64,000 nucleotides of DNA from Ailurus styani (lineage: Eukaryota; Chordata; Mammalia; Carnivora; Ailuridae): positions 37,318-101,317 of the forward strand of contig LNAC01001229.1 of NCBI GenBank assembly GCA_002007465.1. Direction: 5' to 3'. Within the stretch, counting starts at the first letter, position 1, and each line of letters begins with the position of its first letter. The notes beneath the pieces are model-generated. The model made no database searches and had not been told where the DNA came from. It worked only from the letters and a program-made list of their open reading frames with translations. Of this stretch, positions 9,280 to 19,860 are shown piece by piece. The translations under genes were made by a program, and so were the position numbers.

Positions 9280-10842
9280 ACAGTTGTTGTTGTTCTATTG
9301 TCAACATTGCTTTAGGGTAGACCTCTCTGGCTGGCACCAAGGCTCTAGGCATCTCTAGAGTGCTAGGGTGTCACCTTGGTTCTCCTCAGCTGATCAGACT
9401 CAAGAAGCCCTGGACCTCCCTTCTCAATTGGGGACATCACACAGTAGGACAGCTTCCCCAGGTCCCACTTGAGCCCCATTCTAGGGCCCACTGAATTAGC
9501 CCCTGCCCTCACCATGTGTGTCCCATGAACAGTGCCAACCTCACTCAGTCCCACCCCCTCCCTATCCAAAGGGGGCATCTCCTCAGCCAAGTCAGGAGAA
9601 AAAAAAAGGTCATGTTTGCTAAATGTATCATGCAGAGCCTGGCATACACTAGTTTCTAAGGATCCTTGTCTCCTGTCACCAGTTTTGCTTGTCATCTTAG
9701 CTGAGTTGGGCTCTAGGCCTCCATGTAATCATCTGCTAAAGAGGGATGAATGGGATTTCTTTCCTCCACTTTCAAGTATTTGTATCTACTATGTTCTGAG
9801 GCTGCATTTGGCTGCCAAGAGCCCCACATATGTCACCTCCCCTGAGGACCCCTGACCCATTTCTCCCAGTAAGACTAGGTAAACCCCCCCACCACCAACT
9901 GCAGAGCTCATCACTCTCTACTTTGCCTACTGATCTGTCTTCCTGAGCAAGATTGGGGTCTAATTCAGACTCAAGTCCTTGGATGCAGCATAGGTCTGAC
10001 AAGAGACCCATGATGGTTTTTTAAATAATTGGGTGCATGAATGGGTAAGCAAGCTGGCAGATGAGCAGTGAGTGATGACCAGCTCAGGGAAGGAAGAAGA
10101 AGATGTGGCTTACAGCTAGTAGGCCCTCTCTGGGTGTGATGATGCTCTGGTGTTTCCAGGTTTCCAGCCGGCCTGGTGCTTAGCTCATGGCAACTCCAAA
10201 ACTGCCCTTGAGGGTCAGGTGGACTCCTGGGCTCACATGCAAGTTCCTGTCCTGCAGTTGGCCTCTCACTGTCCTCACCTGTCCTTTGTATCCTCTTTGC
10301 AAGTAGCAACTTTTACATAGACTGGAAGTTGAATGTCGAAGATAAAAAGGGCTACATATCATTATCAGAGCTGTTTCTGGTACCATCTCTAATTCTTCAC
10401 CATGCATTCATTCTGTATCCAGCTCATTTGCCTTTCTCCCCTGCACTGGCCTTGAGCCACATGTTGTCAGACCCAGGCTCCTTATTCTCTGAGGAACATC
10501 ACCACAAGTGCCTGCCTTCCAGGAAGTCCTCCCCCTCTTTTGGCTCCTGTGATCCTATTTTGCCAGCCTTTCCTTTTCTGCCTTCTCAGATGCACTCACT
10601 TTCCTGAGCTCTGTCCTGAGCTTGCCCAGCACCATGGCCTGGGCACCACTGCATATGTGTATCTGTAGGCCGAGCCCCCCATAGATCACAGATCAAGGGT
10701 TTCCTGATCCCTTCCCTTCTCAAACTGGATCTGCTCCCCTTTCCCAAACTCAACTGATAATTTTTCTCTTGTAGTTTTCTTTCTTGGTCTCTGTTCTATA
10801 GGTGGTACTTTTATTCAACCAGATGGTCAGTCCTGAGTCTTA
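9280..10842. other. Unique-looking DNA
   Basis: Balanced-composition DNA with many short open frames on both strands, none with a recognisable domain. I see no exon with splice sites that I would defend. Confidence 0.35.
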
Positions 10843-10854
10843 GAAATTATCCTG

Positions 10855-11031
10855 GGGGTGCCTGGGTGGCTCAGGTGGTTAAGCATCTGACTCTTGATTT
10901 TGGCTGAGGTCATGATGTTAGGGTTGTGAGATTGAGTACTCACTGGGCTCTGTGCTGGGCATGAAGCTTGCTTGAGATTCTCTCCTTCCCTCTCCCTCTG
11001 CTTCTACCCCCTCCATCTCTCTTTCAAAAAA

Positions 11032-11064
<33 letters not shown>

Positions 11065-11080
11065 AAGAAAAAAAGGAAAA
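10855..11080 (+). mobile_element. Can-SINE, older subfamily, plus strand
   Basis: 'ggggtgcctgggtggctcag' head with the older 'aagcatctgactcttgattt' body and 'gagattctctccttccctct' tail region, followed by A15, (GA)n and an A/G tail. Target duplication is imperfect: 'gaaattatcctg' (10843-10854) versus 'gaaatcattctg' (11081-11092). The (GA)n tract grew between the A-tail and the duplication. Confidence 0.92.
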
Positions 11081-11092
11081 GAAATCATTCTG

Positions 11093-11394
11093 ATTATTCT
11101 TACTCTCCCACACACTACATCTGACCCATGAGCAAATCGCATTGTCTTTACCCCACACTTCCGCAGTTAGTTTCTGCATTCCCCATGAGGTGTAAACTCC
11201 ATCTGTCAAGTGAATGGCTGAGTCTCATTGCATCTACTGAGGAACTCCATAAATTAAGAAGAGTAGGGGTTATTATCCTCATTTTGGAAATGGGAGTGCA
11301 GAGAGACCTGAGGCCAAAGTTGCCCCAGACCAGAACACTTCTGTTCCTTCTGTGCATCTCCCCCACATCCCAGTCATGACTTTAGCATGGGGAT
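11093..11394. other. Unique-looking DNA
   Basis: No recognised repeat; 11260-11330 weakly resembles reversed MIR ('attatcctcattttggaaatgg'). Confidence 0.3.
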
Positions 11395-11630
11395 CAAGAG
11401 CACAAGCACACAGGCTTAATCCAAGTCTGGGTTCATTCAAACCCTGCCCTCCCCCACATTCTTAAGGGCTGTGAGGCTTTAACTCTTTGTGCCTCAGTTT
11501 CTCTTACTGTATTTCAGGAAGAATCATGGTACTATGCTGTAGAGCTGTTGTGAAAATTAGGAGAATGGACGCATGCTGTACACTTAGCACTGTGCCAGGA
11601 CAGGTAGTGCTCAGGGTAGGCTGAATGTTT
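11395..11630 (+). repeat. MIR SINE fossil, plus strand
   Basis: 'ctctttgtgcctcagtttctctt' near 11484 is the MIR core pattern (consensus-like 'tctctgtgcctcagtttcctc'). It is followed by 'gagctgttgtgaaaattagg' and 'cacttagcactgtgccagga' in the expected order. Confidence 0.75.
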
Positions 11631-12200
11631 CTAACAATGCTGTTATCACTGAAGAGTTCAGTACCAGGTTTCTCATTAGAGCTGTCCACATACACTGGCT
11701 TTCTTCACTTCCTTGCCCTCTTCAGTGCACTCCCACTGGTCCTCCCACCCCTGCACTAGGAGCTGCTCCACAGGGTCATCAGGAAAATCTACAGCTGAAG
11801 TCCTGCACACTTGTCCTTGTGTCACACTGGATTTCACAGTGCATCTGGCTCCCTCCGTCCTGAGACAGTCCCTCCTCTTGGCAGCTGGGATACTCTCGGT
11901 TTTCCTTCAGTTCTCAAATTTCTCTTTCTCTTGCTCCTTTGCTGGCTGCCCCTCCTCCATTGAACCCTAAGGGTTGGCATCTGTCCCCAAGTTGCTCAGT
12001 CTTCCTTGCTCATGGTTACCTCTTCCGTGAGACCTTGTCCACCTGCATACCATCACAGGCCAACCACTCACCAGTGATGTCCCATCTCCTGTCAGCCTTC
12101 ATCTCCTGGCCAGTCTGCTCCCCTAGGCTCCCAATACCTACAGCTGTTTGACACTACCTCTTGGGACATCTAGGGCACTGGCACTGAATATGTTTAAAGT
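11631..12200. other. Unique or L2-derived pyrimidine-rich DNA
   Basis: CT-rich plus strand with short open frames and no domain. Parts (11800-12130) may be diverged L2, because the next segment is L2, but I cannot align them with confidence. Confidence 0.3.
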
Positions 12201-13100
12201 GAGCTCTGCTTTTTCCTGAACCCAACTCACCTTTGTCTTCCTACCAGGGAAGGCTCTCTACCCCAAACCCAGTGAATCCTGCTTACCCTATTCCCTTTCC
12301 CACTCTCCATCACCTCCCGTGTCGTTCACCTGCTTCATGTTTCTTGGGTCCATCTCCTTTTTCCATCTCTGCATGTATCACTGTAGTTCAAACATGTAAT
12401 TTCTCACCTGGATGGATTGCTTTGCCTCTCTAAGTCATTCTCTGCAAAGCAGCTTATGTGATCCTTTAAAAACTCAAATCGTATCACATCACTCTGCTAT
12501 TAAAAACTCTTCAATCTTTGCCTGGGCCTCTGCTGATAAAATCCCAGGTGCCTGGCACCCTTCACTTTCCTGAGCTCAGTCACCTCACAGCCTGTTTCTG
12601 TTCCTTGAATGTCCCAGGCTATCCTCTGCCCTGGACTGGCTAGCTCACCTTGGTGTCACCTTCACATCACTTCCCTAAGGACACCTTGCTATGCCCTCAG
12701 ACTGGGTTGGACTTGCCACTGTAGGGGCTCAGAGAAGCCACCTCTCTGAAGCACGTTTTGTGACCTCCTCAAAGAGCTGTTCACATGTATGTAGCTGCGA
12801 TGTTGTGTTATTCATCTTAAGTGAACCCATCTGGACTCCCAATTTTAAATTCCACTGAAGTACTGGTGCTTCTCCAGTTCCCACCTTCCCTGGGGTACCC
12901 GACCACCCACTTGAAAACCTGCATGGGATGTCCAGCAGGCAGCTCCGTGGGGAACGTGCCTGAAAACCAAATTCCTGATCTCACCACAGCCAGATCTGCG
13001 CCTCCTGCAGCTATGCCTGGTGCAGTGCTCGGGGTGTGGAGCCCATAGTCACAGGCCCATCCTTAGGAGCTCTCTTGCTCTCACCAGATGGCTGTAACTG
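12201..13100 (+). mobile_element. L2 LINE fossil, plus strand
   Basis: 'gtgatcctttaaaaactcaaat' near 12458 and 'tcacatcactctgctattaaaa' near 12484 follow the L2 block around 'agtgatctttttaaaa'. Then 'cctgttcctt'-type and 'gacctcctcaaagagctgtt' blocks follow in order. 12880-13075 resembles another L2 block ('gatgtccagcaggcagct'). Order between the last two blocks differs from the consensus that I remember, so two fragments are possible. Confidence 0.55.
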
Positions 13101-13174
13101 AAGATACCTCCCAAATCCCAGTGGCATCCTGAGCACATTTGACACCCAGAGATGATACTTTTTTAACATCCCCC

Positions 13175-13500
13175 TTGCTATGGACTGAATGTTTGTGACC
13201 CTCCAAATCCCTAGTGTGATGGTGGTTGTGGATGGGGCTGTTGGGAGGTGATTAGGTCATGAGAGTGGAGCCCCCCCATGATAGGATTAGTACCATTTTA
13301 AATGAGGAAGAAACACAAATCTCTCTCTACTTGAATTCACCAAAAAAGGCTGTGTGACAACATAACCAGGAAGAGAAGCTTCAGCAAGAACCCCACAATG
13401 CTGCACACTGATTTTGGACTTTCAGCCTCCAGAACCATGAGAAATAAACATTTGATGTTGAAGCTGGTGGTCTGAAGTACTTTATTACCGCAGCCTGATA
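13175..13500 (+). mobile_element. MaLR-type LTR (MLT1/MST-like), plus strand
   Basis: Starts 'tgctatggactgaatgtttgtgacc', then 'ggaggtgattaggtcatgagagtggagcc' near 13244 and 'cagcctccagaaccatgagaaataaac' near 13424. This is the standard order for MLT1/MST solo LTRs of the ERVL-MaLR group. The 3' end is decayed ('ctttattaccgcagcc'). No internal retroviral sequence is attached. Confidence 0.8.
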
Positions 13501-14433
13501 TTCCTCTTCTATTTTCAGTAGTAATTAAATAAGGAATAGGACCCAGAAAAGAAATGCAGAGCACATTTTCTCAAATTGAACTTTATGTATACAATCATGC
13601 CAATAAAAAATAAGTGAATTTTAATACAACAAAATCTCCCACAAGAGCTACAAGTGGGGCACAAGGGGTGTCACTAAAAGATATCAATGATGTGACCTAT
13701 TACTTACTTGATTAAATCTTTAGTTTTAAAACAATCACTTAATACTTATAAAAGGCTAAATTTCAAGGATATTAGTTACAATTAGTACCAGATTATGTAG
13801 GAGCTGAAATATGTGCTTCTCAAATAACAATGTTAAAACTTCTAGTTTGTGCTGTTTCACTGTTACAAATTTTAAACACAAACATCTCAAGTGGTGGCAT
13901 AGAATGACAGAGTTGAAGTAACTCACATTCTGCTTCCTTGTCTTCATAACTGCTGTGCCAGCAATATTTATGTGAAATTTACCGCTTGAGTGCAGGACCT
14001 AGAGACAGAACTGGGTGAAATGACGTGGGACCCAGTCCCTGCCGGGGGTCAGCCGCGTACCTGAGAGTTGTCTGGATTAATGTCCAGGTAGAACACAATG
14101 TTGACTAAAGGAAACATCATAAAATGTGTGAATTTGAAGTTTACAAATGTATTAATAAAACTCAATAGTAACTGCAGCAATTGTTTAGCAATTAGGTAAA
14201 CAAAGGTTTGTTTGGTTTTGTTTTGAGGGGGCAGTATTTTATCAAAGGTTCTATTTTGCATTGGCTGTTTGTGAAGGTTACATTCTCTCTAGATGATGCA
14301 CCCCTTACCAACTTCCTTGGGGCAGACTGCTCCCACACCCTACCTTAGCACCCACCTGCAGGATCACCAGCTTCCCTGCCACCTCAGTGGTCCCAGCCAT
14401 GCTCTCTCATCTGGATTCCTGTCACTGTCACTG
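13501..14433. other. Unassigned AT-rich DNA
   Basis: No repeat that I can name and no coding signature. 13560-14260 is AT-rich with several short minus-strand frames typical of random AT-rich DNA. Confidence 0.35.
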
Positions 14434-14680
14434 TTTACAGGTTGAATTGTGTCACCCTCAGGCTCTACCTGCAAAACTCTTGTGTGGAATCCCTGACCCC
14501 CAGTACCTCAAGATGTAACTATGTTTGAAGACAGAACCAATAGAGAGGTAATTAAGGTAAAATGAGGTCTTTGGGATGGGTACTAATCTAATATGACTGG
14601 TGTCCTTATAAGAAGAGATTAGGGCACAGACACATGAGGAGGAAAAGACTGCTTGAAGACCCAGGGGATAGCCCACTGGC
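14434..14680 (+). mobile_element. MaLR-type LTR fragment, plus strand
   Basis: 'ggttgaattgtgtcaccctc' start, then 'gaggtaattaaggtaaaatgagg' near 14546 and 'atatgactggtgtccttataagaag' near 14591, matching the MLT1 group layout. The 3' half (the 'cagcctccagaac' block) is missing. Confidence 0.75.
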
Positions 14681-14744
14681 TGTGCTATTTGTTATGGTAT
14701 TCCAGGCTGACTGCTAATAGTCAAATAAAAGATTCACATGTTTC

Positions 14745-15475
14745 TGCCCTTGCCATGACTCTAATCTTTCCTCATCATAGCAGCACAGTGATTCTTCACA
14801 TCAGACACCCTCCAAAAGGTTCCTATCGCCCTCACAGTAGGAGCCACAGACAGTGCTGGAAGGACTTCCAACCTCATCTCTCCTCCCCTCCTCTGCAGGA
14901 CCCAGGCCTCCTGCTGCTCCCCCTCAAACACCCCAGACCCTCCTGCCTTGGGGCCTTTGTCTTTCTTGTGGTTACTCTGCAGGAATGCTGCACCCTTAGG
15001 GCTTACACTGCTAGTTCCACCATGGACTTCTTTATTAAAAAGCTACCTCCTAGGGCACCTGGGTGGCTCAGTTAAGTGGTTAAGCCTCTGACTCTTGGTT
15101 TCCGCTGGGGTTATGATCTCAGGGCTGTGAGATCTAGCCCCACATTGGGCTCCATGCTGGGCATGGAGCCTGCTTAGGATTCTCTCTCTCCCTCTGTCCC
15201 TGCTACCCCCTAATAAATACATAGACAGCCTTCTGTTCTGTGAGGCCTGGCAAAACTTCACTTCACCTCACCTCAGCACTCCCCATCTCTTCCCTCTGCT
15301 TTTTCCTTCCTACCTAGTGCACAACCTCACATTCTAGCCTGCTGTATCCATCTCTGCTGCCTCTCCTGGTAGAAAGAAGGCTCTCTGCCCTGAATCTCAG
15401 TTCCTAGGACAGTGCTTGGCAAAGAGCAGGTGACCAACTATTCAAAGAAAGAATGAGTGCATAAATGACTGTCAG
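14745..15475 (+). mobile_element. L2 LINE fossil, plus strand, split by a SINE
   Basis: 'ccttggggcctttgtctttcttgtggtt' near 14946 corresponds to the L2 'cagggcctttgcacttgct' block. After the Can-SINE (15053-15220), the L2 continues with 'ctgtgaggcctggc', then 'gacagtgcttggcaaagagcaggt' near 15408 and 'aaagaaagaatgagtgc', the L2 3' end pattern. The SINE lies between adjacent L2 blocks, so it is the later event. Confidence 0.65.
15053..15220 (+). mobile_element. Can-SINE, older subfamily, plus strand
   Basis: 'gggcacctgggtggctcagt' head with a 5-base duplication ('taag' region, 'ttaagtggttaag'), 'gactcttggtttccgctgg', 'gggctccatgctgggcatgg', 'ggattctctctctccctctg', ending 'taataaatacatag'. The tail is short and no clear target duplication was found. 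Confidence 0.9.
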
Positions 15476-17400
15476 AGCCCCTGCAGCCCTGTCTACCAGA
15501 GCAGGAAGCAGGCCTGGCTTATTAGCAGCTCTGTCCTCAGGGCCTGGACTAACATCTGGCACATCGAAATTCTGAACTCGAATGTGCCTTGGATTTCACC
15601 ACACTCTCTGAGCAGATTTACAAATAGAGCTAAGATTGCAGAATTAGTCCCCCAGGACTTGGCTCTTTCAACTGGGAAGTGAAATGGGATTTCAGAGAAG
15701 GGGTGGGTGGATGTAAGAGGCTCAAAGGGCTTCAGTAGGGGTGCAGGTTAAAGGAAGTCTCTGGAAATTAATTCACCCACAAAACCTCTAGTTATACCTT
15801 AGAAAGGTTTGGGGTTGAATCAGCCTGTCACTGTGCATTTCATCTGGGACACAGCCCAGAGAAGAGCTGTACACTCTTTACTGATACACTAGTTCGATTT
15901 TGACACCCTTCCCCCACCCTGGTACCTGGATGGGATTATATCAAGAGCCTTGTCTTCTTTCCCAGTCCATGGCCACATGGAAGCTTGCCCTTCTCATAGG
16001 GACCCCACTCCTCCTTGGAGGGGCTCAAGATCTTCAAGCCTAGGCCAGGCTAAGTCGCCAGTGACTTGGAAATGTTCCTTGGAGAAAGTGTACTTTCAAA
16101 GTTGTCATTTCAGGCCTCCTGGAAAGGGCTAAGTAGTTGGACATGATAGATGCTCCTGTGGGTGAGGACAGGCAAGTGCTTTCCTTCTGGCTCTCAGTTT
16201 GCCCAGTTATAACCAGAGGAGGACCACAGTTACTTGGCAGGTGCATGTGAAGGTCAAGAACAGTGTAGGGAAGCAGTTGCCCTATGGTTTGAACTCCTTT
16301 AATGCTGGGAACTAACTCTACCCACTATAGCAATGAGGAGGATGCAAGCCAAGGGTCTCCAGTCCTGGAGTTCAGGAAGGACACTGAACAAAGGGAAAGA
16401 GGCACTGGGTGCCCAGCCTTACTGCCTCCTCCTTCCTGCCCAGCTGCTATTCCCACTAGGCTGATGATAGCCCTGTGGTTCAGAGGTCCCCATGGTGATG
16501 GGACTTCTAAGCACATGGGCAATTAGACTTGCACTGAGGTTTTGAGAACAGCTATCCTGAGGCAGGCTTTCAAGCCAAGGGACCATCATGGAAATATATT
16601 TCATGCAGACTGCCAAGTGTGTGTGATTTATCCAGTACCTGGCTTCTTTAAAATGTCATAAAAATCTCCATGTATTAATTACAGAGTCATTTACTGAGTG
16701 AAGGGAGAAGGGCAGACATTCCTTTTCTGGGGACAAAATCCATTAGAAATGGAGATTCCCTCTTTTGCTTGTGATGGGGTACTTACAGGGATGGGGAGTC
16801 TCAAAGAGGACCAAATAGGTCTGTGTCCCTTTGGCTGGTGCCTGACTGTCAGAATGGCCTGTTCAGGCCTAAGGAACCCTGATAATGTCTGATTCAGGCC
16901 ACAGTGATGTGGCACAGCCCTCTGGGGCCAGAACCTCAGAGGCCAGTAGGGTGACAAGTATCTCGGTTTGCCTGTCCAGTGTTTAACATGGAATTCTGGG
17001 CAGTCTGATACAGTCTGGCCCTGCACCCCTACATCCACCAGTGGATCCACCATCCCCACTACTGCCCCACTGAGGCATCCACACAACATCCCCTGTGTCC
17101 CTCTTACACTTTTGCTCTTCTTTACCATGAGTGAGATGGGGGGCCAGGGCTCTGGGTGTCATTTAGGCCAGTGGGGAGGCCACTGTGTCCCCTGACCCTG
17201 GAGTACTGCCTGGGGGAGCAGGGCCCCCAGGATTCAATGACTTCTCCCTCTACCAGAAGGCAGTGGATGCCTCCAGGGAGATTAGTCACTCCTCCTGGGC
17301 TTTTGGCACAGGAGGCTCATCCAGATTCTTGGGAGAAAAACTGTCATATAATTGTGTCCTGGGATAAGGAATTATCTTAGTCCACTTCTTCCTTTATGGG
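15476..17400. other. Unique-looking DNA
   Basis: No recognised repeat or RNA gene. Short open frames occur on both strands, including a 145-residue minus-strand frame at 16691-17128 without a recognisable domain. I see no convincing exon. Confidence 0.35.
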
Positions 17401-17515
17401 CCAGAGCCTGTGCTGGAGGCTGGGAAACACAGACATAAAATACTCATCTTGTCCTCAGGGGGCTAGGGCAATGGGAGGGACACACACTTAAACAAGGACA
17501 CTAAGAGAGGTTAAA
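17400..17515 (-). repeat. L2-like 5'-side fragment, minus strand
   Basis: 'gctgggaaacacagacataaaatactcatcttgtcctcaggggg' matches the reversed L2 3' end pattern that describes stored totals between 'ctgggaacacag' and 'gtcctcaagg'. Short; MIR-type alternatives are possible. Confidence 0.45.
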
Positions 17516-17542
17516 GTCCCTAAGGGAGAAAGAAGATGCCAG

Positions 17543-17578
17543 GTGTGTGTGTGTATGTGTGTGTGTGTGTGTGTGTGC

Positions 17579-17622
<44 letters not shown>

Positions 17623-17630
17623 ACGCACAC
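17543..17630. repeat. (TG)n microsatellite with CG-containing core
   Basis: About 80 bases of alternating purine-pyrimidine TG, interrupted by 'gcgcgtgtgcgtg' near 17577-17589 and ending 'gcacgcacac'. The end is complementary to the core, so it can fold back. The minus-strand 120-residue frame across it is just a His-Thr repeat translation. Confidence 0.97.
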
Positions 17631-18200
17631 CAGTGTGAGCCATCCATCCCAGACCAGGGGACTGGAGAAGTGACAGGTGAAGGCTCTTGGGGAAGATGTG
17701 ACCCAGAAGCAGGGAGCTATGAGAATGGTCTTGACTGAATGAGGCACCGGAAGGGCCCTGAGTGGCCTCAAGAAGCCACGTAAGCCCAAGAAACTTGTAC
17801 TCACAGTGAAATGAAGCCTGGAGATGCCTCTTCCTCTCTCTCTCCTCTTTCTCTCTCTCTCTCTTCCTCCTTCAACACCCACCCTCCCTTAACTGTGGTA
17901 GTGTCTTGAGGCAGGACCTAAAGATTTTCTTCATCTTCAGATGTCATAGTGAGATAAGGGATGTTAAAAATAGGGAAATTCTGCAGCTAGGGAAGTGAGG
18001 GTGCATTCTTCATTTATTAACAATGAAGAAAATGTACATGGGGCACAAAAATCTTGCTATCTGCTTGCAGGGCCTAGAAACAGAACTTTTTCTATTTTTT
18101 CCACAAAAACATTTCAGTATGTATTTTGAAAACTTCTAGGTGAACTGTTTCTAAAATATATTGTTCAAGTAAAAGAAAAAAACAACTTTGATCAAATTTA
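17631..18200. other. No recognised feature
   Basis: Includes a (TC)n stretch at 17831-17864. 18030-18200 is AT-rich and decayed. No exon or named repeat. Confidence 0.35.
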
Positions 18201-18204
18201 TGAA

Positions 18205-18480
18205 TGTACAGGGTTTAAAGAGTCTAACAGCACAACAAGTTTTGTTATGCAAAACAGTAGTTTCCTTACCCTACCCCATGGATTCTTGCTTCCCAGAGGA
18301 AACCAATCTTTAACAGTTCTTTTGATACCATATTCACAACTCTAAACAAAATGCTAACATTGTTAACTTTTGATTTTCTAGTTTTGGACATTATCCTTTT
18401 ATTTCCTACCATAGAAGGTGGGGAATTATTTTTTGTTCACCCCATTCTGGACAGCACCACACACATGTTCGAACATATCC
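18205..18480. repeat. Possible ancient interspersed repeat
   Basis: 'gcttcccagaggaaaccaatctttaacagttc' near 18290 resembles an old repeat block around 'ccccagaggcaaccactgttaac'. I cannot assign the family or strand. Confidence 0.3.
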
Positions 18481-18665
18481 CATCCCCCACTATCAGCAAC
18501 ATAGTTACCTCCTAATTCTGAAGGATTGAGAATACAAAAGTTCCCACACTCCTAGGAAAAGACCGATTGTTCTGTAGCCATGGTAATAAATAACCGCAGA
18601 ACCGGTTTTAAACCTTTTCAATGGATAGACACCAGCTGACTTCAATGAACGTGCTTTGTAGCTAA

Positions 18666-18727
18666 CCAATCAGTGTCAGTCCCTAGCTGAAACTCAGCCA
18701 ATCAGAGACAGACACACCCAAATAAGC
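18666..18727 (+). promoter_or_regulatory. CCAAT pair plus TATA-like box of the LTR-like element
   Basis: 'aaccaatcag' and 'agccaatcag' are 32 bases apart and each match the NF-Y consensus. 'aaataagc' follows 18 bases after the second. Spacing fits a retroviral U3 promoter; activity is inferred only. Confidence 0.45.
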
Positions 18728-18892
18728 AGCCTCTGAGTGCCAGCCAAGCAACCGTTCTCTTTCATCCAGTCACCTTCAAGAGATGACAGATGACATCACC
18801 CCTAGTCCAGATGGCTGGCCAATCCTTGCACTCCCAGTTCCGTGCCCTGGGAGACTGCCTGAGCAGCAAAGTTTAGGCTTACTCAAGTGAGC

Positions 18893-18898
18893 AATAAA
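18893..18898 (+). terminator. AATAAA poly(A) signal of the LTR-like element
   Basis: 'gagcaataaattcagttttgtg': AATAAA followed by a TG/T-rich downstream stretch, about 170 bases after the TATA-like box, as expected for an R region. Confidence 0.45.
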
Positions 18899-18964
18899 TT
18901 CAGTTTTGTGTTTTATTTTATAGTTGAACTAGGGCCTCATTACCTTTGAGAAGATTAACATTCC

Positions 18965-19489
18965 GTGTTTACAGTGTGATTATGTTTAGTCTTTTCACAG
19001 AAAAAAATTTGTTTTTGTTTTTGTTTTAACTGGAGTTAATGATTGCTTTATATTTTAAATTTTCTTCATTTTATTTTCCTTTCATTCATAACTTTTTTTT
19101 TTTACCTGGAGTTAATAATCGTCCTGTATTTGACATTTGTTTGACTTTTTTTCAGCATTTGTCCCTAATTTATCTCCAAACTCTTTTTTTTTTTTTTTGC
19201 CATACCCATTCCCTATTGGTATAAATTTCCTCTCACAGTGTTCCAGTGTATTAACTGTCCTACCAATTTCATTTTCCTGCAAAGTGTTTCTTTTGAGGCC
19301 CTGACTTACCCAGCTGCCCTGGCTATTCTGGCCCTGCTGCTCAGCCCTCTTGGGGTCTCCCTTCATTGCTTGCCTGGGACCCCCTTCAACTGTCTGTCTT
19401 GTTGGACTCCTGTCTCCTGCAGCCCTGGCAGGGCAATGCCCTCATTTGGGAGAAGCCCACCCCTTGAGAGCTTCTTGAAGAGGAGTCCA
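18965..19489. other. T-rich DNA with a local duplication
   Basis: 'taactggagttaatgattg' (19027-19045) and 'acctggagttaataatcg' (19104-19121) are related direct copies about 77 bases apart. T-runs occur at 19093 and 19186. 19240-19490 has no recognised feature. Confidence 0.4.
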
Positions 19490-19860
19490 GGGGAGGATAA
19501 TCTGAGAAATTGCATGTTTGAAAATGTCTTAAACTCTTACTCCTGATAGTTTGGCTGGTATACAAGTCTCTGATAAAGATCATTTTCCTTTAGAATTTTG
19601 AAGTTATTGCCCTTTTATTTCTAGTTTTCACAATTACTAACAAGAGTCTTCTGGCATTCTGACCCTTGGACCGTTGTATCTAATCCATGTTTACTTATTT
19701 TTATATCCTTCTGAAAGCTTATAAGATATTCTGTTTGTCCTCACTATTCTAAAATTTGAAAGATGGTGATTGCAAACTCATTTATCCCAACAAATATCCT
19801 CAATTCCTTCAGGTTGTCCTATTGCAAGTTTAAACTCATTCACCAATTTCTCTCCTTGCT
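19490..19860 (-). repeat. Ancient LINE fragment (L1/HAL1-like), minus strand
   Basis: Blocks 'aaagatcattttcctttagaattttgaagttattgccc', 'tctggcattctgacccttgg' and 'ctgtttgtcctcactattctaaaattt' occur in the order of an old L1-type 5' region read in reverse. Similar sequence recurs at 51480-52140. Strongly decayed. Confidence 0.45.

Larger units (their letters stand above)
18526..18960 (+). mobile_element. LTR-like element (solo LTR candidate)
   Basis: The segment has the layout of a gammaretrovirus-like (ERV1) LTR: three CCAAT boxes (18666-18670, 18698-18702, 18819-18823), a TATA-like 'ccaaataagc' at 18718-18727, and AATAAA at 18893-18898 followed by a T/G-rich stretch ('cagttttgtgttttatttt'). 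No gag, pol or env sequence adjoins. I could not fix the TG...CA ends or a 4-6 base duplication, so the edges are estimates. The third CCAAT lies downstream of the TATA-like site, which is unusual. Confidence 0.5.

Noticed and set aside
16691..17128. 145-residue minus-strand frame
   Set aside because: No domain or conserved motif visible; no flanking gene structure.
17520..17882. 120-residue minus-strand frame rich in His-Thr
   Set aside because: It is the translation of the (TG)n microsatellite.
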